Source: JAGREO01 sp020446285
Lineage (GTDB): Bacteria; Pseudomonadota; Alphaproteobacteria; Geminicoccales; Geminicoccaceae
Direction of reading: 5' to 3'
Length of the DNA: 64,000 nt
NCBI GenBank assembly: GCA_041398005.1
Contig: JAWKVP010000005.1
Coordinates: 1 to 64,000 of the forward strand
Shown here: positions 44,142 through 52,648 of the stretch, one piece after another
Layout: each line of letters starts with the position of its first letter
Position numbering within the stretch: position 1 is the first letter of the stretch
Program-made: the position numbers and the translations under genes
Notes under the pieces: model-generated
The model's input: only the letters and a program-made list of their open reading frames with translations
Databases searched by the model: none
What the model was told of the DNA's origin: nothing

Positions 44142-45282
44142 CGGACGACCGCTCGCCATCACGGTCGTTCGCGACCGGGCGGACCTCAAGGCGTTCATCG
44201 GCATGACGCGCAAGCTCTATGCCGACGATCCGGCCTGGATCCAGCCGCTGACCTTCGAACGCCTGCAGGCGCTCGATCCGCGCCGGAATCCTGCGCTGCG
44301 GCATATGGAGATGGCATGCTGGATGGTGCATCGGGGTCCGGAGATCGTCGGCCGCATCAGCTGCCAGATCAACCGCGAGCATCTTCGCCAGTACCATGAC
44401 GACACCGCGCATTTCGGCTTCTTCGAGGCCATCGACGATCCGGAAGTGATCGAACTGCTGCTCGATACGGTGGAGATCTGGGCACGCGAGCGCGGCATGA
44501 AGCGGCTGCAGGGGCCATTCACCCTGTCGATCAACGAGGAATCCGGGCTTCTGGTCGACGGGTTCGACACCCCGCCCTACCTGATGATGCCGCATGGCAA
44601 GCCCTATTATCGCGCGCGTCTCGAAGAGCTGGGCTATCGCAAGGCCAAGGATCTCATCGCCTTTCACTTCGACGTGACCGTTCCCTGGCCGCCGGCGGCC
44701 CGGCGGCTGCTGGAACGCACCGCCCGGATCACCGACCTGACGGTGCGCCCCCTCGACATGAAGCGCTTCGACGAGGAGATCGCACTGATCTGCGACATCT
44801 TCAACGATGCCTGGTCGAAGAACTGGAACTTCATTCCCTTCGACGAAGAGGCCATCCATCACATGGGCAAGGCCATGCGACCGATCGTGAGCGAGAAGTG
44901 CTTCGCGATCGCCGAGCTCGGGGACCGGCCCGTGGCCATGGCCGTAACCCTGCCCGACATCAACACGGCCATTCGCGACCTCGACGGACGATTGTTCCCC
45001 TTCGGATTTGCCAAGCTGCTCTGGCGCCTCAGGGTCACCGGCCTCAGGCGCTGGCGGATGCCGCTCATGGGCGTGCGCCGGGAGATTCAGGGTACGCTCA
45101 AGGGCGCTGCCGCGGCACTGCGCGTGATCGACGAGATCCGCTCCCATCACCGGAGTCAGGGTGTCGAGGAAGGCGAGCTGTCCTGGCTGCTCGAGGACAA
45201 TCGCCCCGTGCTCGATATGGTCACGACGGTCGGAGGACAGGCCTACAAGACCTACCGGGTGTTCGAGCGGGATCTCGTCTGA
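44131..45282 (+). CDS. GNAT-fold N-acyltransferase, candidate bacterial ceramide synthase (bCerS-like)
   Basis: A protein of 383 residues of a family often labelled 'dATP pyrophosphohydrolase' or hypothetical. Visible conserved stretches are MTRKLYADDPAWIQPL, RISCQINREHL, GFFEAIDDPEV, LQGPFTLSINEESGLLVDGF, and a second half with DIFNDAWSKNWNFIPF and ELSWLLEDNRPV. The split GNAT fold and length fit the acyl-CoA-dependent ceramide synthase reported from Caulobacter. That would acylate a sphingoid base. The family match is from memory of motifs, so function stays tentative. GTG at 44131 overlaps the hydroxylase gene. Its stop overlaps the next ATG (TGATG). Confidence 0.6.
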   Translation: MKPDGRPLAITVVRDRADLKAFIGMTRKLYADDPAWIQPLTFERLQALDPRRNPALRHMEMACWMVHRGPEIVGRISCQINREHLRQYHDDTAHFGFFEAIDDPEVIELLLDTVEIWARERGMKRLQGPFTLSINEESGLLVDGFDTPPYLMMPHGKPYYRARLEELGYRKAKDLIAFHFDVTVPWPPAARRLLERTARITDLTVRPLDMKRFDEEIALICDIFNDAWSKNWNFIPFDEEAIHHMGKAMRPIVSEKCFAIAELGDRPVAMAVTLPDINTAIRDLDGRLFPFGFAKLLWRLRVTGLRRWRMPLMGVRREIQGTLKGAAAALRVIDEIRSHHRSQGVEEGELSWLLEDNRPVLDMVTTVGGQAYKTYRVFERDLV

Positions 45283-46049
45283 TGCAGGTTCTGGTGCTCG
45301 CCGGCTCGCGCGGCGGAGAGGATCCGGTAGCACTCCATGCGGGTGTCGATCAGAAATGCCTGGCTCCGGTCGCCGGCCGGACGATGATCGAGCATGTGGC
45401 CGGAGCACTGCTCGCGGTGGGCGGCGTCGAGCATATCCACATCGCCGCCAATGATCCGGGCGCGCTCGCAACACTCCCGGTTCTCGCCGATCCCCGCATC
45501 GCAACCGGCGGGTGCGAGGCGACACCGAGCCTGACGGTGGCGGCCTGTCTGAAGCGGACCGGCACCCCGCTTCTCGTCACCACTGCCGACCATCCGCTCC
45601 TGACCCCGGCCATCCTCGAGCGCTTTCTCATGGATGCACGCGGTCTCGATGCGGATCTGGCGGTGGGCCTCGTGCGCAGCGAGACCGTTCTCGCCGCCTC
45701 CCCGCACACCCGGCGGACCTGGCTCACCTTTCGGGGCGGACGCTATTCCGGCGCCAACCTGTTCTGGCTCGCCCGCCCGCAGGCCGCATCGGCGGTCGCC
45801 TTCTGGCGCCGGGTGGAACAGGAACGCAAGAAACCCTGGCGGATCGCCCGCGCCATGGGACCTGGCCTTCTCCTTTCCTATCTCCTGCGCCGGCTCACCC
45901 TCGATCAGGCGCTGGAACGCGCCTCGGTGAAGATCGGGGCCCGCGCAAGGGCGGTCCTCCTGCCGTTCGCCGAAGCCGCCATCGACGTCGACAAACCCGA
46001 CGATCTCGAATACGCCCGTGCGATCCTGCAGGCACGAAAGACCGGCTGA
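45282..46049 (+). CDS. MobA/GlmU-like nucleotidyltransferase
   Basis: A protein of 255 residues with the nucleotidyltransferase (GT-A-like) fold: MQVLVLAGSRGGEDPVA, in place of the usual LAGGxGxR signature, then KCLAPVAGRTMIEHV with the substrate Lys, and LLVTTADHPLLTP with the metal-binding D. It should transfer a nucleotide to a phosphorylated acceptor, possibly a lipid head-group precursor given its neighbours. The start ATG at 45282 shares a base with the upstream stop; the longer open frame is a shadow. It is followed after 11 nt by a phosphoesterase. Confidence 0.8.
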   Translation: MQVLVLAGSRGGEDPVALHAGVDQKCLAPVAGRTMIEHVAGALLAVGGVEHIHIAANDPGALATLPVLADPRIATGGCEATPSLTVAACLKRTGTPLLVTTADHPLLTPAILERFLMDARGLDADLAVGLVRSETVLAASPHTRRTWLTFRGGRYSGANLFWLARPQAASAVAFWRRVEQERKKPWRIARAMGPGLLLSYLLRRLTLDQALERASVKIGARARAVLLPFAEAAIDVDKPDDLEYARAILQARKTG

Positions 46050-46060
46050 ACCGGAGCCCG

Positions 46061-46993
46061 ATGTTCAAACTCGCCCATCTGTCCGACCTCCACATCGGCC
46101 CATTGCCCGATGTTCCCCTGAGCGCCCTTTTCTCCAAGCGCTTCTTCGGCCTGCTCTCCTGGCGGCGAAAACGCCATGCCATGCACCGGGTCGAGGTGAT
46201 CGAGGCGCTGGTGCGCGATCTGGCCGCCCATCCGGCCGACCATGTGGCCATCACCGGTGACCTCGTGAACCTCGCCCTCGCCGGCGAGTTCGGGAATGCG
46301 GCCAGCTGGATCGCGCGTTTCGGCTCGCCCGAAGAGGTATCCGTCATACCGGGCAATCACGACGCCTATGTCGATGGCCCCTATCGCGATCACTGGAAGC
46401 TGTGGCAGCCATACATGGCGAATGATGGCAGCGCCGAAATCACCTTTCCCTATGTCCGCCGGCGCGGGCGCGTGGCCATCGTCGGCCTTTCCAGCGCCGT
46501 TCCGAGCCCGATAGCCTTCGCCTGCGGTTCGCTCGGCAATGCACAGCTCGAACGGCTGGAGCCGGTTCTCCGCCAGCTTCACGGGCAAGGTCTGTTCATC
46601 GTCATTCTCGTCCACCACCCGCCATTGGCGCGGATCAGCACACGGCGCAATCTGCGCGATCATGCGGCACTTGCGGACATGATCGCCCGGTGCGGCGGCG
46701 ATCTGGTTCTCTCGGGGCACCAGCACCGTTTCGAACTCGGCACGATCGGGACACCGCGGGGATCCGTGCCGGTGATGGTCGCACCCTCCTCCTCGACGGA
46801 CGACACCAACCGTCATGACGAGGGTGGCTATATCCGTCTCGGCATCGATCCTGCACAGCGCCGGGTCTTCGTCGCCATCCGCCGCTATCGCGACGCGAAC
46901 GGGCGGTTCGACACCGCCATGCGGGGGGAGCTTGTGGCCGGAAAGGACGGCATCGATCTCGTACAGGGCGACTGGCCCGACACCGACGATTGA
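46061..46993 (+). CDS. Calcineurin-like metallophosphoesterase
   Basis: A protein of 310 residues with all five metal-binding motifs of the family: LSDLHIG, ITGDLVNLA, IPGNHDAYVDG, LVHHPPL, and LSGHQHRFELG. It hydrolyses a phosphoester with a two-metal centre; the substrate is unknown. Within this gene run it could dephosphorylate a lipid or nucleotide-linked intermediate (an LpxH-like role is possible, but the sequence is not LpxH itself). ATG at 46061 lies 11 nt after the previous stop. Confidence 0.88.
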   Translation: MFKLAHLSDLHIGPLPDVPLSALFSKRFFGLLSWRRKRHAMHRVEVIEALVRDLAAHPADHVAITGDLVNLALAGEFGNAASWIARFGSPEEVSVIPGNHDAYVDGPYRDHWKLWQPYMANDGSAEITFPYVRRRGRVAIVGLSSAVPSPIAFACGSLGNAQLERLEPVLRQLHGQGLFIVILVHHPPLARISTRRNLRDHAALADMIARCGGDLVLSGHQHRFELGTIGTPRGSVPVMVAPSSSTDDTNRHDEGGYIRLGIDPAQRRVFVAIRRYRDANGRFDTAMRGELVAGKDGIDLVQGDWPDTDD

Positions 46994-47041
46994 GTTATTG
47001 AGGCCTCCATCAACGCATGATGCGGAGCACGGGCTTTCCCG

Positions 47042-48238
47042 ATGTCCATCCTCGACCGCTATCTCCTTCGCCAGGCCCTGCGCCCGATGGGAGCGACCGT
47101 GCTGATCGCACTGCTGGCCCTGCTCGCGGAACGGGCGCTCTCGGTGGTCGAGCTGGTGATCGGCTGGCGCGGCAGCCTGCTCATCGTGTTCGAGATGCTG
47201 AGCTATCTCATTCCGCACTATATGGGTCTCGCCCTGCCTGCAGCCTTCTTCATCGGCATCCTGTTCGCCTATTCCCGACTGTCACGGGATTCCGAGCTCG
47301 ACGCCATGAGTGCCGGCGGTTACGGCCTCGTCCAGATGGTCCTGCCGATGGTCTGGCTCGCCATCGTCATCATGGCACTGCATGTCGCACTCGTGAGCCA
47401 TCTCCAGCCCTACAGCCGGTACGCCTACCGGGCCGCCGTCCATGCGGTGACCAACGCATCCTTCCTGAGCCTCGTGCAGGCGGACCGGTTCGTCACCATC
47501 GCCGGCACCACCTACAGGGTCGAGCGGATCCGGCGGGACGGATCGTTGTTCGAGGGTATCTTCCTCCATACCGAAGACCCGGAGCGCGGCGATGTGGTGC
47601 TGACATCGAAGAGCGGCGAGGTCCTCGAACGCGGCGCGCTCGACCCCATCGAATTGCGTCTGCATGACGGTGTGCAGCAACTGATACGCGGCGATGGCGA
47701 CGGCGATCGGGGGCCCGCCTCCCTGACCCTGCGCTTTCGCGAGTTCGTGACCGATCTGAGCGGACGCGAACCCGAACCGTTCCGCAGGCGCGGCAGCAAC
47801 GAGCGCGAACTGACCCTGCCCGAACTGTTCGCCTATCCGCATACCGACGTTCCCATACGCTTCGCCGGGGTCCATGCCGAACTGCATGCGCGGCTCGTGC
47901 GCAGCCTGTCGATCCTCGTCCTGCCGTTCCTCGCCCTGCCGCTGTCGCTCGGCCGGCGGCGGGCGCAGCGTTCCTACGGCTTCATCATCGGGATCACCGT
48001 GCTCATCGGCTACAACCAGCTCATCAAGACCACCGAGGGGATCGTCGATGACGGCAAGATGTCGGCCTGGATCGGCCTCTGGCTGCCCTTTGCGATCTTC
48101 ACGGCGGGCTCGCTGATCGCCTTCTTCCGCACGGCCTGGAAGGTGCCGGAACCCAATCGCGGGCGGCGTTTCGACCGGGTGGTGGAAGCCATCCAGCATG
48201 TCTTTCGCGGTCAGGGGAAGGCGGAGGCGGGCTCGTGA
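47042..48238 (+). CDS. LptF-like permease (YjgP/YjgQ family)
   Basis: A protein of 398 residues with the LptF/LptG architecture: three N-terminal membrane helices starting ILDRYLLRQALRPM, the RDSELDAMSAGGYG coupling motif after helix 2 that contacts the LptB ATPase, a periplasmic jellyroll domain from about residue 130 to 275, and three C-terminal helices (LVRSLSILVLPFLALPLSLGRR). LptFG-B extracts LPS from the inner membrane. Canonical lptFG usually sits by pepA or lptD, so this pair inside a lipid-synthesis cluster may export a different lipid. It overlaps the LptG-like gene by 4 nt. Confidence 0.85.
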   Translation: MSILDRYLLRQALRPMGATVLIALLALLAERALSVVELVIGWRGSLLIVFEMLSYLIPHYMGLALPAAFFIGILFAYSRLSRDSELDAMSAGGYGLVQMVLPMVWLAIVIMALHVALVSHLQPYSRYAYRAAVHAVTNASFLSLVQADRFVTIAGTTYRVERIRRDGSLFEGIFLHTEDPERGDVVLTSKSGEVLERGALDPIELRLHDGVQQLIRGDGDGDRGPASLTLRFREFVTDLSGREPEPFRRRGSNERELTLPELFAYPHTDVPIRFAGVHAELHARLVRSLSILVLPFLALPLSLGRRRAQRSYGFIIGITVLIGYNQLIKTTEGIVDDGKMSAWIGLWLPFAIFTAGSLIAFFRTAWKVPEPNRGRRFDRVVEAIQHVFRGQGKAEAGS

Positions 48239-49320
48239 GCGTCCTCTCGCGCTATCTCAACCGCCTCTACATCACCCGTCTGTTCTTCACCGCCCTCGGC
48301 ATCGCCATGTTCGCGCTGCTGTTCGACCTGCTCGAGGCGAGCGAGGAACTCGATGTCACCGACAATGCGTTCACCGCTCTTTTGATGTATGGCGCACTCA
48401 GGCTGCCATCGCTGCTTTCCGACATTCTCCCCATCGCCGCCCTGCTCGCGGCCCTGTTCACCGCTTCCGAACTGCTCCGGTCCAGCGAACTCGTGATCAT
48501 GTGGGCATCCGGCCTTTCGGTCCTGCGCATCATGCTCCTGCTCGTGCCGACCGGCCTTCTCGTCTGCGGTCTCAAGCTCGCCAATGACGACTTCGCCGTC
48601 CCCCATGCCATCGAAACACTGCGGTCCTGGGGTGTCGGCGATTACCGGCGGGCGGCACTCGGCGCGGATGAGGGGTTTCTCTGGGTCAAGGATGGCAATG
48701 ACGTGGTCCGCCTGCCGCTCTTCGACGAACGGGACACGGTGGAGGTCACAAATCTCCTGATCATCCGTCTCGATGATGAGGGCTCCCTCATCGAACGCCT
48801 GCATGCCGACCGCGCGAGGATGGCGCCCGGCCTGTGGACGCTCGAGGGCGTCACCCGCAATCGGGTCGGCGGACGCGCCGTCGAACGGGTCGACGAGCTG
48901 GCCTGGCCCAACAATCTGCCCATGGAACGGGTCACCGCCCTCGCCCGCCCGCCACAGGAGGTGGGCCTTGTCGGCCTGATCGACATCGTTCGTCATGACG
49001 GTTACGGCGTCTCGACCACCGAACGCCACCGCACCTGGCTCTATTATCGCATCGCCAGCGCCTTCGTGCCCATGCTCATGAGCTTTCTGGGCTTCGCCCT
49101 CGCCTATCGCTTCACCCGTGGTGGCGGCATCGCGTCGCTCTTCATCCGCGGGATCGCCATCGGCTTCACATTCCTGATCCTGAGCGGCCTTGCCATCGCG
49201 CTCGGCGAAGCCGGCTTCCTGCCACCGAGCCTTGCCGCTTGCGGCCCGACACTGCTGCTGGCATCCGTCATCTTTACCGTCGCCTGGCGCGTGTCGCGTC
49301 TTCGACCCGCGGGAGCCTGA
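48235..49320 (+). CDS. LptG-like permease (YjgP/YjgQ family)
   Basis: A protein of 361 residues, partner of the preceding gene. It begins SVLSRYLNRLYITRLFFTALGIAMF, has LPIAALLAALFTASELLRSSELVIMWASGLS (split here by helix 2-3, with the ELVIMWASG coupling motif), a beta-rich periplasmic segment, and C-terminal helices ending in VIFTVAWRVS. The GTG start overlaps the LptF-like stop (GTGA). Together they would form the membrane core of an ABC-driven lipid extractor; no ATPase gene (lptB-like) is beside them. Confidence 0.85.
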   Translation: MSVLSRYLNRLYITRLFFTALGIAMFALLFDLLEASEELDVTDNAFTALLMYGALRLPSLLSDILPIAALLAALFTASELLRSSELVIMWASGLSVLRIMLLLVPTGLLVCGLKLANDDFAVPHAIETLRSWGVGDYRRAALGADEGFLWVKDGNDVVRLPLFDERDTVEVTNLLIIRLDDEGSLIERLHADRARMAPGLWTLEGVTRNRVGGRAVERVDELAWPNNLPMERVTALARPPQEVGLVGLIDIVRHDGYGVSTTERHRTWLYYRIASAFVPMLMSFLGFALAYRFTRGGGIASLFIRGIAIGFTFLILSGLAIALGEAGFLPPSLAACGPTLLLASVIFTVAWRVSRLRPAGA

Positions 49321-49322
49321 CG

Positions 49323-50285
49323 ATGAAACCGCGTATCGGCCTGATCAGCAATCCGAAGAGCGAGCGCAACCGCAAGGGGCTCGAGCGCATGCGGGCACAG
49401 ATCGATGCGCAGCCGGAGATCATCCACCGCGAGCTCGCACCCGAACGGCCGCTCGACGACATCCTCCGCGAACTGGCCGGGGCCGGCATCGACATTCTCG
49501 TCTGCAACAGCGGTGACGGCATGGTTCAGGCCGCCATGACCTCGCTGCTGGAGAAGACGATCTTCGAACGACCACCGCTGCTGGCGATCTGGCCGCGCGG
49601 AATGGCCAACATGACCGCCGCCGATTGCGGGCTTCGCAGTCGCGGCTGGTCATCGCTGGAACGGCTCATCGCCGCCGCCGCCGCCGACAGGCTCGACGAG
49701 ATCCGGCTCAGGCGTCATGTGCTGCGGGTCGACTATCGCGACGACCGACCGGTACAGTGCGGCATGTTCATGGGCGCGCTCGGCATCTATGATGCCATCC
49801 GCATCTGCAAGGGTTCCGTTCACAAGCACGGTTTCAAGGGCGAGTGGTCGCATGCGATCACCCTTGCCGGACTGCTCGCGGGCTCGCTTTTCCGTGGTCT
49901 CGAAGCGCTCGGCATCGACGGCCACGATGTCCGCCTGCGCGTCGATCAGGGGGAACTGCTCGACGAGCGCCTCCTGCTCCTGCTCTGCACCACACTCGAT
50001 CACCTCGTCCTGCGTTCGCGCCCCTTCTGGCAGACCGAGGGCGGCCCGTTGCGCTTCACCCGTATCGCCCATCCACCGCTCGGGCTCGTGCGCAATGCCT
50101 GGAAGGTGCTCTATGGCGGCGAGCCGCGCAGACTGCCGGAAACGCATTATCGAAGCCTCGGGGCCGGACGCGTGGAACTCTGGCTGGACGAGCCCTTCAC
50201 CATCGACGGCGAGTTCTTCGAGCCGCTGCGCACCCGGCCCGTGCGTGTCACCGCCTTCGAGACGCTGGACCTGCTGCGTGTCTGA
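49323..50285 (+). CDS. Diacylglycerol kinase-fold lipid kinase
   Basis: A protein of 320 residues with the DAGK/LCB5/YegS catalytic fold. It starts PRIGLISNPKSERNRKG, where the usual N-P-x-(S/A)G-(x)n nucleotide loop is modified. The glycine-rich active loop is CNSGDGMVQAAM (normally GGDGT), and LLAIWPRGMANMTAAD replaces the usual GTxND segment. Family members phosphorylate diacylglycerol, sphingosine or ceramide. The altered loops suggest a distinct substrate; a sphingoid/ceramide-type lipid is inferred from the cluster. ATG at 49323 is 3 nt after the LptG-like stop. The end overlaps the next gene by 8 nt. Confidence 0.75.
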   Translation: MKPRIGLISNPKSERNRKGLERMRAQIDAQPEIIHRELAPERPLDDILRELAGAGIDILVCNSGDGMVQAAMTSLLEKTIFERPPLLAIWPRGMANMTAADCGLRSRGWSSLERLIAAAAADRLDEIRLRRHVLRVDYRDDRPVQCGMFMGALGIYDAIRICKGSVHKHGFKGEWSHAITLAGLLAGSLFRGLEALGIDGHDVRLRVDQGELLDERLLLLLCTTLDHLVLRSRPFWQTEGGPLRFTRIAHPPLGLVRNAWKVLYGGEPRRLPETHYRSLGAGRVELWLDEPFTIDGEFFEPLRTRPVRVTAFETLDLLRV

Positions 50286-51189
50286 CCGCTTCGATGAAGC
50301 CGTGGCGGCGCTGATCCGCCCGGACCTGCACCGACCGCCTCCCGACGAGGTGCGCAAGCTCGCCGCGGAGGCGATCAGGCTTGCCGGAGGCCGGCGGAGC
50401 GAGGGGGGCGGGATCGTCGCCACGCTCTTCTACGGCAGCTGCTACCGCGACGGCATCGTCGGCGACGGCATGGTCGATCTCTATCTGCTCGCAGACAGCG
50501 AGGGCGTGCCCGCGCAGGGCAGGATCGCGGCCATCGCCAACCGGCTGGTGCCGCCGAACGTGCACTATGTCCAGTGTCGCGACGACGATGGTCGCACGCT
50601 CCGCGCGAAATATGCCCTGCTGACGTTGCAGCAGTTCTCCGCGCGCATGCGTCCTGCATGCGGCAATCCCTATTTCTGGGCCCGCTTTGCCCAGCCGACA
50701 GGGATCGTCGAGGTCGAGCCGGATTGTCGCGACAGGTTGGAGGCAGCCTTCGTTCGCGCCATCCGCACATTGCACGGACATGCCCGGCGGCTCACGGGTC
50801 CGGACAGCCCTCCCGAAACGCTCTGGGTCAGCGTCCTGCAGGAAACCTACCGCACCGAACTCCGGGTCGAGAAACCCGACCGCGCGCGGCAGATCTATCA
50901 GGCCAACCGGAAGCGGTTCGATGCCGTCGCCGCCATTCTCGATCGGGCACCCGTGGAGCCGGAGATCGGCGGCACATGGGCCTGGCGGCGGTTCGAGGGC
51001 AAGGCGCTCAGCGTGCTTCGGCTGGTCAAGGCGGCCTTCACCTTCGCCGGCGGCGCGGACTATCTCGCCTGGAAGATCGAACGCCACAGCGGCGTCGTCC
51101 TGCAACTGACGGACTGGCAGAAGCGGCATCCGATCCTCGCTTCCGGCCCCATCCTCTGGCGGCTCTGGCGGCAGCGGATCATCGGCTGA
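50278..51189 (+). CDS. Nucleotidyltransferase-like protein of the lipid cluster, function unknown
   Basis: A protein of 303 residues. The segment LFYGSCYRDGIVGDGMVDLYLLAD resembles the GS...D-x-D core of nucleotidyltransferase-fold enzymes, including Tam41-type CDP-diacylglycerol synthases (GS followed about 12 residues later by an acidic D-L-Y). The middle has WVSVLQETYRTELRVEKPDRARQIY, and the C-terminus is basic with a hydrophobic patch (GPILWRLWRQRIIG), possibly for membrane contact. A cytidylyl-transfer role on a phosphorylated lipid would fit after the kinase, but this is inference. GTG at 50278 overlaps the kinase stop. Last gene of the run; a minus-strand gene converges after 51 bp. 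Confidence 0.6.
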   Translation: MSDRFDEAVAALIRPDLHRPPPDEVRKLAAEAIRLAGGRRSEGGGIVATLFYGSCYRDGIVGDGMVDLYLLADSEGVPAQGRIAAIANRLVPPNVHYVQCRDDDGRTLRAKYALLTLQQFSARMRPACGNPYFWARFAQPTGIVEVEPDCRDRLEAAFVRAIRTLHGHARRLTGPDSPPETLWVSVLQETYRTELRVEKPDRARQIYQANRKRFDAVAAILDRAPVEPEIGGTWAWRRFEGKALSVLRLVKAAFTFAGGADYLAWKIERHSGVVLQLTDWQKRHPILASGPILWRLWRQRIIG

Positions 51190-51240
51190 GCCTCCCGCCC
51201 TCGCTGGATCGCCCGGTCAGGGCGCGGCTGGATCGCCGGA

Positions 51241-52629
51241 TCAGGGCGCGCGCGAACGTGTCAGCTCGAGCCAGCGGGCACGGTAGGAACCGAGACCCGG
51301 CAGGTCGAGACGGGCGGCGGGCTCCGTGTCGATACGTCCGTGGCCCGTTTGCCCGTTGTCTTCCCACCGCGCGAGCAGCATCGCCCCGTTCGCGGCGCCG
51401 CTTGCCGAGGGAAACGCAAAAACCGGACGTTCAGGGCGGAATGCCGCGAGCAGCGATACCAGATGCACATTCTTCGCAAACGGTCCGTCGATGAAGACCG
51501 GTGCATCCACATCCAGAAGATCGAGCGCATGGTCCACCATGAGCGCGCTGTAGAGCGTTGCCAGCGCCGCCCGCCCGGCCGCTCCTTCGGGCTCCGGCCC
51601 GACGATTTCACCCCTTGCCGCGGGATAGGGGCCGACACCCTCGACAAAGGCGGGCAAGGCCATGCTCCCCGTTTCCACGAGGCGCGCGAGTTCCGCCTCG
51701 CCGAACGCGGCACGCAGTCCGTCGGCGCCGGCAATGGCGGCATATTCGCGGCCGCCCATGAAGCGAAGCGTCGGTGTCGGACGGCCGGTGAAATCGGCGC
51801 CGGCGATCATGTCCCGCGCCGGATCGAGCGTTGCCAGCCGGCCGCCGATGGACATGCAGATCGTCCAGGTTCCGCTGGAGACCACCGCGAACGGTGCCGC
51901 CTGTCCGCGCAGATAGGGAACGAGCGAGGCATTGCTGTCGTGAATCCCGTTCAGGACTTCGCATGAAGGTGAGAGACCCGTTTTTGCGGCGAGTTCCGGA
52001 CGCACGGTCCCCACACGCTGGAAGGCGGGACGCAGCGGCGGAAAGAGCCTGTCCCACCCCCTTGCAACGACCAGATCGCTCGGCCTTCCCTCCATGGGGA
52101 ACCAGAGGTGACTGTGGCAGGCAAAGGAGGTGACCTCGCTGGAGCGCACATCGGAGAGCCACCATGACCAGTATTGCGGGTAGAAGAGCACGGATGCGAC
52201 CCGGTCGAATGCCTCGGGGAACCGTCGTTCGAGCCAGAAGAGCTGCCGGCCGACCGCAAGTCCGCCCGGAAGGTCCGGCGTGAAGGTTTTTTCGAAGGGA
52301 TCGAGCACCGCCCGGAAATCGCCCGCGATCTCGTCCGGACCCGGATATTCGTAGTCCAGCATCGGCAGGGCGAGAGTGCCGTCGCCCTCGAGCAGGACGG
52401 CTGCAGCGCCATGGGTGACCGGCACCAGCGTTTCGATCTCCCCCGCCATGGGCAATGCCCGGAATGTTTCCACATACCATTGCTGCAGGCCGGCGAGATC
52501 GAAATGCGGATACAACCCGTCCGCAACGACCTCATTGGGCCGCTCGAAGGATTGCATCTCCCGGCCATTCCGGTCGAAGACCACCAGCTTTACATTGGAC
52601 TTGCCGATATCGAGAACCGCCGTGGTCAT
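51241..52629 (-). CDS. rhaK: FGGY-family carbohydrate kinase, L-rhamnulokinase-like (RhaK)
   Basis: A sugar kinase of 462 residues of the FGGY/actin-like ATPase fold: TAVLDIGKSNVKLVVFD (phosphate-1 motif), SHLWFPM and NGIHDSNASLVPYL (catalytic Asp in the GIHDSN motif), VVSSGTWTICMSIGG (phosphate-2), and FIDGPFAKNVHLVSLLA (adenosine motif). It belongs to the rhizobial RhaK group that phosphorylates the ketose from L-rhamnose and is also needed for uptake there. ATG at 52629 is chosen with AAAGGA upstream; ATG at 52641 is the alternative. A terminator-like hairpin separates it from the binding-protein gene. Confidence 0.85.
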   Translation of the reverse strand: MTTAVLDIGKSNVKLVVFDRNGREMQSFERPNEVVADGLYPHFDLAGLQQWYVETFRALPMAGEIETLVPVTHGAAAVLLEGDGTLALPMLDYEYPGPDEIAGDFRAVLDPFEKTFTPDLPGGLAVGRQLFWLERRFPEAFDRVASVLFYPQYWSWWLSDVRSSEVTSFACHSHLWFPMEGRPSDLVVARGWDRLFPPLRPAFQRVGTVRPELAAKTGLSPSCEVLNGIHDSNASLVPYLRGQAAPFAVVSSGTWTICMSIGGRLATLDPARDMIAGADFTGRPTPTLRFMGGREYAAIAGADGLRAAFGEAELARLVETGSMALPAFVEGVGPYPAARGEIVGPEPEGAAGRAALATLYSALMVDHALDLLDVDAPVFIDGPFAKNVHLVSLLAAFRPERPVFAFPSASGAANGAMLLARWEDNGQTGHGRIDTEPAARLDLPGLGSYRARWLELTRSRAP

Positions 52630-52648
52630 GAGCTTGTGCATCCTTTTG

